Below are positions 6,770 through 12,690 of a DNA stretch of 14,056 nt, one piece after another. The notes under the pieces are model-generated. The model made no database searches. It saw nothing but the letters and a program-made list of their open reading frames with translations, and was not told the origin of the DNA. The stretch comes from Bacteroidales bacterium UBA4073 (GTDB taxonomy: Bacteria > Bacteroidota > Bacteroidia > Bacteroidales > Tenuifilaceae), in the NCBI GenBank assembly GCA_002383425.1, contig DFYV01000095.1, positions 17,416 to 31,471 on the forward strand, in the 5' to 3' direction. The translations under genes and the position numbers were made by a program. The first letter of the stretch is position 1. Each line of letters opens with the position of its first letter.

Positions 6770-8574
6770 TTACCCCTATGTATAAATACAACTTCCTGGT
6801 TTATCATCGCGATTTCGATGATTTCCTTCTAAAGTTACAGGAATTGGGCGTGGTTGATATCTCCATGGAAAACCGAAATGTTGATGAAGATGAAAAGAAA
6901 ATCATTGAAAAAATAGCAAAAGTTTCATCTACCATTAAATTTCTTGAAACAAGGACTGTTCCAGACGAAAAGATTACTCTTAGCCATTCGGCCGATGAAA
7001 TTATTTCCCGCGTTGAATTGCTCCAACGTGAGCACGAACAGTTTGAGAATGCAATCAAAAAGGCGCAAAAGGAATTGGCCGAAGTTGAACCATGGGGCAA
7101 CTTCGACCAAAAGACTCTTAACCTTCTTGCTGAAAAAGGCATAAACGTTCGGTTCTTTGTTGCTTCGGAAAAAGTTTTTGACGAAGAGTGGTTATATGAG
7201 TACCCCATCGAAGTAATTAACCATACTAATGGTTTGTACTACTTTGTACTGGTCGATTCCGGTGGCTTATCGTTCCCTGTTGATGCTCAGGAAGTCCGAA
7301 CGCCTCAGTTTTCAGTTAAGGAAAAAGAACTTGAAATCCAAAGGTACCATCATCGTATCGATGAAATTAGTAAAGAATTAGATTTTCTATCTCTTTACAT
7401 CGATACCCTTAAGCATGAGCAGGCTAATCTTACCAATCAGCTCGATTTTAAAATGGTTAAGTCTAGTGCTGTAGCCGAAGCTGAGAGTACCATCATGGTG
7501 CTTGAGGGTTGGGTACCCGAAACACTTAACGAAAAGGTGAAGCAGGTACTTGACTCCGAAAGCGTCATTTACATTTCATCAAAAGCATCATTGCACGATA
7601 ACGCACCCATACTTCTGCAAAACAATAAGTTTGCAAAACTTTTTGAGCCCATCAGCAAGCTTTTTGCCTTCCCAACCTATGCCGAACTCGACCTTACTCC
7701 ATTTTTTGCTCCCTTTTTTATGCTTTTCTTTGGCTTCTGCTTTGGTGATGCCGGTTACGGATTAATTTTTGTTTTAGCTGCTACTCTTTATAAGTTTAAG
7801 GCAAAACCCGAGTTTAAACCCTTGCTTACCCTCATCCAAATTTTGGGCTCATCAACAATACTATTTGGAGTGCTGACAGGAACAGTGTTCGGTGTAAGTC
7901 TGGTTGATGTGGATATTCCTGCCTTGGATAATTTCAAATCTTATTTCTTTGATCAGGATAAAATGTTTAAACTCTCCCTCATCCTAGGTCTTGTACAGAT
8001 TATTTTTGGAATGTGCGTAAAAGCCGCTAACCTTTGGATACAGTACTCATGGAAGCATGCCATATCAACCATAAGTTGGGTTTTGCTTATTGTAAGTACA
8101 GGTCTATTCTACCTCTTAGGTCAAAATCCCGAAAGTTCATTGAAACTTTTTGACCCAATTCATCTGGTTATACTTGGCTTAGCCGGCGTGGGGATCATGT
8201 TCTTTAATTCTCCCGGCAAAAATCCATTTTATAATTTTGGTTTAGGACTTTGGGAAACCTATAATATGGCTACCGGCCTTTTAGGCGATACTTTATCGTA
8301 TATCCGTCTCTTTGCTCTTGGATTAAGCAGCGGCATCCTTGGTAGCGTGTTTAATAGCCTGGCTTTTGGTATGTCACCCGATATCCCTGTACTTAAACAA
8401 GTAGTTATTGTGTTGATTCTGATTATTGGTCATTCCATTAATATTTTTATGTCAGCCTTGGGGTCGCTTGTTCACCCCATGCGTTTAACTTTTGTTGAAT
8501 TTTATAAGAATGCAGGCTTTACCGGTGGCGGTAGGGGTTACGATCCTTTCCGCAAGAAAACGGTTGAGGCTTAA
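6766..8574 (+). CDS. atpI: V-type ATPase subunit I (membrane stator, a-subunit homologue)
   Basis: Subunit I provides the two ion half-channels beside the rotor ring and anchors the peripheral stalks. The 602-aa protein has a cytoplasmic N-half (about 1-300) with two long charged coiled-coil helices near 85-105 and 180-225. A C-terminal membrane half follows with about seven to eight hydrophobic segments, starting at LTPFFAPFFMLFFGFCFGDA (about 310-329). The essential channel arginine is Arg514 in SYIRLFALGL, the counterpart of yeast Vph1 Arg735. Later conserved points are GHSINIFMSALGSLVHPMRL (His556, Asn559, Arg573), with PMRLTFVEFY matching the family's HALRLHWVEF element. It overlaps atpD by four bases and has its own Shine-Dalgarno. 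The 50-base gap after it is the longest within the operon. Confidence 0.96.
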   Translation: MITPMYKYNFLVYHRDFDDFLLKLQELGVVDISMENRNVDEDEKKIIEKIAKVSSTIKFLETRTVPDEKITLSHSADEIISRVELLQREHEQFENAIKKAQKELAEVEPWGNFDQKTLNLLAEKGINVRFFVASEKVFDEEWLYEYPIEVINHTNGLYYFVLVDSGGLSFPVDAQEVRTPQFSVKEKELEIQRYHHRIDEISKELDFLSLYIDTLKHEQANLTNQLDFKMVKSSAVAEAESTIMVLEGWVPETLNEKVKQVLDSESVIYISSKASLHDNAPILLQNNKFAKLFEPISKLFAFPTYAELDLTPFFAPFFMLFFGFCFGDAGYGLIFVLAATLYKFKAKPEFKPLLTLIQILGSSTILFGVLTGTVFGVSLVDVDIPALDNFKSYFFDQDKMFKLSLILGLVQIIFGMCVKAANLWIQYSWKHAISTISWVLLIVSTGLFYLLGQNPESSLKLFDPIHLVILGLAGVGIMFFNSPGKNPFYNFGLGLWETYNMATGLLGDTLSYIRLFALGLSSGILGSVFNSLAFGMSPDIPVLKQVVIVLILIIGHSINIFMSALGSLVHPMRLTFVEFYKNAGFTGGGRGYDPFRKKTVEA

Positions 8575-8624
8575 ACACACAGCTTAAACTAATAATTCTA
8601 AATAACCTAATAAATTTTAAAACT
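8575..8624 (+). other. AT-rich intercistronic leader before atpK
   Basis: This 50-base stretch is about 20% G+C (10 of 50 by hand count), has no Shine-Dalgarno and no evident hairpin. K is needed in about ten copies per complex while I is needed once. An unstructured A/U-rich leader could raise K translation, as the leader of the E. coli F-ATPase c-subunit gene does. That role is inferred. Confidence 0.4.
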
Positions 8625-9071
8625 ATGGAACCAATCATTTTTGCTTACTTAGGAATCGGGATAATGATTATCCTTTCAGGTGTTGGTAGTTCCTACGGCG
8701 TTACTATTGCCGGTAATGCTTCGGTTGGAGCACTGAAAAAAGAGCCTGGTGCTTTCGGTAACTTCTTGGTGCTTAGCGCACTTGCTGGAACCCAAGGTCT
8801 TTATGGTTTTACTGGTTACTTTATGCTAAAAAAATTCCTTGTTCCAGAAATTACATGGGCACAAGCAGCTGCAATTTTCGGTGCAGGTTTAGCCATGGGT
8901 TTTGTTGGACTTTTTTCGGCTATTCGACAGGGACAGGTTTGTGCCAATGGTATCACCGCTATTGGTAATGGGCATAAGGTTTTTGTTAACACCCTTATAC
9001 TCGCAGTTTTCCCTGAACTTTATGCCATTATATCCCTAGCAGCCGTTTTCTTGATTAGCACATCTATGTAA
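8625..9071 (+). CDS. atpK: V-type ATPase subunit K (rotor-ring proteolipid)
   Basis: K subunits form the membrane ring that carries ions past subunit I. The 148-aa product is strongly hydrophobic with four helices (roughly 4-30, 42-70, 77-104, 118-147), the fused double-hairpin form. ALAGTQGLYGF in helix 2 and FPELYAIISL in helix 4 are hallmark segments. Aligned without gaps to E. hirae NtpK, whose Na+ ligands I recall as Leu61 (main chain), Thr64, Gln65, Gln110 and Glu139, this protein has Leu53, Thr56, Gln57, Gln102 and Glu131, each exactly 8 lower. Glu131 is the ion-binding carboxylate. Helix 2 has no carboxylate, so each subunit carries one site. The gene ends the operon and is followed by a strong terminator. 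Confidence 0.97.
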   Translation: MEPIIFAYLGIGIMIILSGVGSSYGVTIAGNASVGALKKEPGAFGNFLVLSALAGTQGLYGFTGYFMLKKFLVPEITWAQAAAIFGAGLAMGFVGLFSAIRQGQVCANGITAIGNGHKVFVNTLILAVFPELYAIISLAAVFLISTSM

Positions 9072-9079
9072 CAATCTTT

Positions 9080-10885
9080 TTACTTAGCTGGCGGCTTCCT
9101 TTCCGGAGGCCGCTTTTTGTTTTTGATCTCCGGCGCTTTGCCGTCGTTCTTATACCAAAAAAAGTAGCTCTGCTGCTTGCGTTTCTGTTCAATACTTCGG
9201 GCGACATATACCTTTTCGCCGGTATATGGGTTGATGCCGGTATAGTAAATGGTTGTAGCCAATGTCATTGGAGTTGGAGTAAAATCCTGAACCTGTTCAA
9301 GCTTGAAGTTAAGGTTGCGGGTTTCTTCAGCTAGCTGCTTCATATCATCTTCGGTCGATCCCGGATGGCTCGATATGAAATAAGGAATAAGCTGTTGTTT
9401 TAGTCCATACTTCTCATTTAAACTATCAAACCATTGCTTTAGCTGCCTAAATAGTTCGAACGAAGGTTTCCTCATTAATTTAAGTACTCCGTCCGATGTG
9501 TGTTCTGGAGCAACTTTTAACCGACCCGGTATATGATGTATAAAAAGTTTTTCAAAGTATTCCCGTTCAGGCTTGCTGTCTTTTTTGTTTATAAATAAAT
9601 CGTATCGTATTCCACTACTTACAAATGCTTTTTTGATACCTTTTACATTGCAGACCTGACTGTACAGGTCATTAATACTTTCATGGCTTGCGTTTAGATT
9701 TTTGCAGATGTTTGGATAGATGCACGATGGTCGTTTGCATCTGGCGCATTTGCCATAATCCTTGGGGTGCATTCCATACATATTGGCTGAAGGTCCACCC
9801 AAATCGCTCAGGTATCCTGTAAAATCGGGTAACTTTTTGATAGCTTCAACTTCATTAATAATTGACCGCACCGAACGCGATGAGATGAACCGCCCTTGAT
9901 GGGCCGAAATGGTGCAGAAACTACACCCCCCAAAACAACCCCGATGTATGTTTACCGAAAACTTTATCATTTCCCAAGCAGGTATGGTTTTACCCTTATA
10001 CCGAGGGTGGGGTAGCCGGGTGTATGGTAAATCGTACCACCTGTCCATCTCTTCGGTTGCAGCAGGTTTAAAGGGTGGGTTTACAACCACACAACTTGCT
10101 TTTATGGGTTCAACCAGTATTTTGCTGTTTAATCTATTCGATTCTTCTTCAATTACTTTGAAATTTTGTGCAAACTTGTATTTATCGGTGAGGCATCCCT
10201 CGTATGGGTGGAGTATAATTACATTTTCACTTCTTTTATATTTTTCCAAATTATCATCTTTATAAACCACCTGAGGAATTGATCTTAGCGCTTCAACCGG
10301 CATTCCTTGAGCTATTTTTTTGGCAATTTCAACAATCGACTTTTCCCCCATGCCATATACCATCAAATCGGCTTGGCTATCAATAAGAATGCTCGGTTTT
10401 AGCATATCAGCCCAGTAGTCGTAGTGGGTTAAACGTCGCATCGAAGCCTCAACCCCTCCAATTATAACTGGTACATTCGCAAATAGCTTTTTTAGGATTT
10501 GTGTGTAAACCACAGTTGCATAATCAGGACGAAAACCCGATACCCCACCAGGTGTATAAGCGTCATTGCTACGCAACCTTTTTGCTGCCGTGTAATGGTT
10601 TACCATTGAATCCATATTACCTGCTGTAACTGCAAAAAAGAGCCTTGGCTCCCCTAATTTTTTGAAGTCACGCAAATCATCACGCCAGTTGGGCTGAGGT
10701 ACTATTGCCACTTTATAGCCTTCGCTCTCTAATACTCGTCCAATTACAGCAGCACCAAATGCTGGATGATCAATATATACATCACCTGTAAATAGAATAA
10801 TATCAGGCTGTTCCCAGCCTAATGCTTTAATTTCTTTAACCGATGTGGGTAAAAATCCCATTTCATTGCGTTTAACGTTCTGCAT
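9080..10885 (-). CDS. ygiQ: YgiQ family radical SAM protein
   Basis: This is a member of the YgiQ/UPF0313 radical SAM family, whose substrate is not established as far as I know. The product is 601 aa. The N-terminal part (about 20-200) resembles a B12-binding-like domain and contains DIILFTGDVYIDHPAFGAAV and IIGGVEASMRR. The radical SAM cluster motif CxxxCxxC is Cys317-Cys321-Cys324 in HRGCFGGCSFC. A second conserved cysteine set (Cys380, Cys383, Cys388, Cys394, in KCARCKRPSCIYPNIC) could hold another metal or Fe-S cluster. The C-terminal tail is basic and proline-rich (KNKKRPPERKPPAK) and is encoded across the V-ATPase terminator on the opposite strand. ATG 10885 is used; ATG at residue 9 is an alternative. 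The gene converges on atpK with an 8-base gap and lies 396 bases downstream of queA on the same strand, so it is probably transcribed separately. Confidence 0.93.
   Translation of the reverse strand: MQNVKRNEMGFLPTSVKEIKALGWEQPDIILFTGDVYIDHPAFGAAVIGRVLESEGYKVAIVPQPNWRDDLRDFKKLGEPRLFFAVTAGNMDSMVNHYTAAKRLRSNDAYTPGGVSGFRPDYATVVYTQILKKLFANVPVIIGGVEASMRRLTHYDYWADMLKPSILIDSQADLMVYGMGEKSIVEIAKKIAQGMPVEALRSIPQVVYKDDNLEKYKRSENVIILHPYEGCLTDKYKFAQNFKVIEEESNRLNSKILVEPIKASCVVVNPPFKPAATEEMDRWYDLPYTRLPHPRYKGKTIPAWEMIKFSVNIHRGCFGGCSFCTISAHQGRFISSRSVRSIINEVEAIKKLPDFTGYLSDLGGPSANMYGMHPKDYGKCARCKRPSCIYPNICKNLNASHESINDLYSQVCNVKGIKKAFVSSGIRYDLFINKKDSKPEREYFEKLFIHHIPGRLKVAPEHTSDGVLKLMRKPSFELFRQLKQWFDSLNEKYGLKQQLIPYFISSHPGSTEDDMKQLAEETRNLNFKLEQVQDFTPTPMTLATTIYYTGINPYTGEKVYVARSIEQKRKQQSYFFWYKNDGKAPEIKNKKRPPERKPPAK
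9091..9124 (+). terminator. Intrinsic terminator of the V-ATPase operon
   Basis: GCGGCTTCC (9091-9099) and GGAGGCCGC (9105-9113) form a 9-bp stem with one G-U pair and a 5-base loop. The stem is followed directly by TTTTTGTTTTT (9114-9124). It starts 20 bases after the atpK stop. Read on the minus strand there is no T-run after the hairpin, so it should stop only rightward transcription. It lies wholly within the last codons of ygiQ. Confidence 0.85.
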
Positions 10886-10915
10886 TCATTAAGTTCCTAT
10901 TTATCAGCATTTCCC

Positions 10916-10923
10916 GAAAGGTA
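10916..10923 (-). promoter_or_regulatory. Weak candidate -7 box for ygiQ
   Basis: On the minus strand the sequence reads TACCTTTC, one mismatch from TAnnTTTG, about 30 bases before the ygiQ start. A TTTA lies about 20 bases further upstream, at the -33 position. Both elements are imperfect, so this is only a suggestion. Confidence 0.22.
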
Positions 10924-10945
10924 AGATAGCCGCTTCACTCCATTA

Positions 10946-10966
10946 AAGTTAGAAGTTAGAAGTTAG
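10946..10966. repeat. Heptamer tandem repeat AAGTTAG x3
   Basis: Three exact copies of AAGTTAG occur in a row. The unit is the reverse complement of CTAACTT, a core present in several units of the decamer array that starts about 60 bases further on, so the two arrays stand in inverted orientation. Confidence 0.85.
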
Positions 10967-11029
10967 AATGTTTAGTATTTCTTTTAAAACTATCTGCCTT
11001 CTAATTTCATTTTGCATTGAGCCATTGCC

Positions 11030-11277
11030 CCTAACCTTCCTCTACCTTTCTCTACATTCCTCTATCTTCCTCTATTTTCTCTAACTTCTTCTAAATTCCT
11101 CTAACATTCCTCTATCTTCCTATATCTTCTTCTAAATTTCTTCTAAATTCCTCTATCTTCCTATATCTTTCTCTATCTTCTTCTAAATTCCTCTATCTTC
11201 CTTTAACTTCCTCTATCTTCCTCTAACTTCTTCTAACTTCCTCTATCTTCCTTTAACTTCCTCTATCTTCCTCTAAC
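11030..11277. repeat. Degenerate decamer tandem array (about 24.7 units)
   Basis: The array has 24 consecutive units plus a 7-base partial one, all variants of CTCTATCTTC. By hand alignment, 21 units are exactly 10 bases, one is 9 and two are 11. Eight units are exactly CTCTATCTTC; others are CTCTAACTTC, CTTTAACTTC, TTCTAAATTC or CTATATCTTC. The block at 11191-11227 is repeated exactly at 11241-11277, 50 bases later, which suggests a recent five-unit duplication. The plus strand is strongly pyrimidine-rich. Every unit carries CTA or TTA, hence a stop codon on the minus strand, and with a 10-base period these fall in all three frames, so the array is non-coding there. It ends 4 bases before the queA stop and fills most of the 396-base gap to ygiQ. 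The remainder of that gap (10886-11029) holds only the heptamers and unremarkable AT-rich sequence. Confidence 0.92.
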
Positions 11278-11281
11278 AATG

Positions 11282-12490
11282 CTATTTGTTCACGAATAGC
11301 AAATTGCTATCGCCATAGCTCAAAAACCTGAAACCATGGTCAAGGGCATACTGATAGATTCTTTTCCAGTCGTTACCTACAATTGCAGCAACAAGCAGAA
11401 GAAGAGTCGATCGGGGTTGATGGAAGTTGGTAATTAGAGCGTTACAGGTTTTAATCTCGTATCCGGGCACTATCATTATTTGGGTTGATGCCGTAAGTGT
11501 TGAAATTCCTTTTTCACTCATATATTCATAAAGAGCCTTGAACGCCTCATCAGCCATCGTATTACTGTTAAGCTCGTAGGGTTCCCACTGCGATACATAG
11601 TAGCTGTCATCAAGCAACCCTTCCTTTACCTTTACCCCAAGCCAGTAAATCGATTCCATGGCTCTTAGGGTAGTGGTGCCTACACACACCACAGGTTCTT
11701 TGTTTTGGTACAGTTTTTTAACCGTTTCTATATCAACAAAAAAGTGTTCGGTGTGCATTTCATGGTTTTCAAGCGTAGCAGATGCAACGGGTTTGAATGT
11801 TCCTGCTCCTACATGAAGGGTAATAAAGTGTGTGTCAATGTTAATTTGGCTTAGACTTTCAAAAACCTTTGGGGTAAAGTGTAGTCCAGCTGTGGGTGCA
11901 GCTACCGACCCTTCGGGGTCTGCATATATGGTTTGATACCGATAGGTGTCAATGTCATCGCTTTCCCGGTTTAGGTATGGGGGGATGGGCGTGATGCCAC
12001 ATAGCTCAACAATTCCGGCAAATGTTAATGAGCTGTTATTCCACGAAAACTCTACCTCAACCCCTTCGGTTAGCCTTTTGATTTGCCTCGCAGTCAGTAT
12101 TCCCCCATTTTCGGGTATGGCCATCTGGAGTTCGTTTTGTTTCCATCGTTTTAGGTTACCCACAATGCATTTCCATACCACATTGCTTTTGCTTGAAAAC
12201 GACATTTCGTACTCACTTGGGGTAATGGGTTCAATCAAAAACACTTCGATTAAAGCACCACTTTCCTTTTTGAATCGTAACCGTGCCCTTACTACTTTAG
12301 TATTGTTCAGAATAAGAAGGCTTTTGGGTGGTAAGTAATGGGCTATATTGTAAAATTTATCAACTTGTATCTCATTCTTATTGTAAATTAAAAGCTTAGA
12401 GCTATCCCTTTCGCTCAGGGGATGTTTGGCTATCCTCTCTTCTGGTAACACGTAGTCAAAATCGGTAATACTAATTCTCTTAACTTCCAT
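11282..12490 (-). CDS. queA: S-adenosylmethionine:tRNA ribosyltransferase-isomerase (long form)
   Basis: QueA transfers and rearranges the ribose of SAM onto 7-aminomethyl-7-deazaguanine at the wobble position of GUN-anticodon tRNAs, giving epoxyqueuosine. Family marks in order are ITDFDYVLPEERIAKHPL (about 7-24), LILNNTKVVRARL (about 59-71), GITPIPPYLNR, APTAGLHFT, LHVGAGTFKPV, VGTTTLRAMES, MIVPGYE and TNFHQPRSTLLLLVAA. The C-terminal YGDSNLL stands where YGDAMLI is usual. At 402 aa it is about 45-60 residues longer than typical QueA (about 340-356). The extra length lies largely between TLRAMES and IMIVPGYE, where residues such as YYVSQWEPYELNSNTMADEA form an insert. Bacteroidetes genomes, as I recall, often carry both a short and a long form, so this may be a paralogue. 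The minus-strand ATG at 12490 fits the family start. Confidence 0.9.
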   Translation of the reverse strand: MEVKRISITDFDYVLPEERIAKHPLSERDSSKLLIYNKNEIQVDKFYNIAHYLPPKSLLILNNTKVVRARLRFKKESGALIEVFLIEPITPSEYEMSFSSKSNVVWKCIVGNLKRWKQNELQMAIPENGGILTARQIKRLTEGVEVEFSWNNSSLTFAGIVELCGITPIPPYLNRESDDIDTYRYQTIYADPEGSVAAPTAGLHFTPKVFESLSQINIDTHFITLHVGAGTFKPVASATLENHEMHTEHFFVDIETVKKLYQNKEPVVCVGTTTLRAMESIYWLGVKVKEGLLDDSYYVSQWEPYELNSNTMADEAFKALYEYMSEKGISTLTASTQIMIVPGYEIKTCNALITNFHQPRSTLLLLVAAIVGNDWKRIYQYALDHGFRFLSYGDSNLLFVNK

Positions 12491-12607
12491 TCGCTAAAAA
12501 TAGTTTCAGTTATTGCCTATGGGCGTATTATGCCCACCATGGTTTGTACTGCACGTTCAACTTTACAAGTATTGACTGCAATTTGTAATGACGGTATGTG
12601 TCATTTT

Positions 12608-12619
12608 TGGTTATAACCA
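12608..12619. promoter_or_regulatory. 12-base perfect palindrome, possible operator
   Basis: TGGTTATAACCA is perfectly self-complementary and lies in the divergent region between queA and the DUF2027-Smr gene, 23 bases upstream of the minus-strand edge of the putative promoter pair on the plus coordinate. It has the form of a dimeric regulator site, but no regulator is known. Confidence 0.3.
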
Positions 12620-12631
12620 TTCATAAGCTCA

Positions 12632-12649
12632 CAAAATTAGTTAATTTTG
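12632..12649. promoter_or_regulatory. Back-to-back divergent -7 boxes (queA / DUF2027-Smr)
   Basis: CAAAATTAGTTAATTTTG is an inverted repeat with 8-base arms around a central GT. The plus arm (12642-12649) is TAATTTTG and the minus arm read on its own strand is the same octamer. Both match the Bacteroidetes -7 consensus TAnnTTTG exactly, and both equal the box before the V-ATPase operon. The expected leaders are about 35 bases for the Smr gene and about 135 bases for queA. Clear -33 TTTG boxes are missing on both sides. It could instead be an operator. Confidence 0.45.
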
Positions 12650-12690
12650 CGGGTTAATTTGATTTTAAAAGAATTTGATAATCAAGTATT

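Noticed and set aside
1736..7208. Several 60-134-codon ORFs overlapping the V-ATPase genes in other frames
   Set aside because: They overlap strongly supported genes, are mostly antisense, and have low-complexity composition with no family motifs.
9909..10265. Plus-strand ORF of 118 codons inside ygiQ
   Set aside because: It is an antisense shadow of the conserved radical SAM region with no recognisable motifs.
11030..11277. CRISPR array
   Set aside because: The units are 10 bases, contiguous and degenerate. There are no spacers and no cas genes nearby.
12520..12536. Hairpin TGGGC/GCCCA in the queA leader
   Set aside because: It has only five pairs with a 7-base loop and no T-run. It could occur by chance.
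12491..12640. preQ1 riboswitch upstream of queA
   Set aside because: The minus-strand leader was read for the short hairpin with A-rich pseudoknot tail and none was found.
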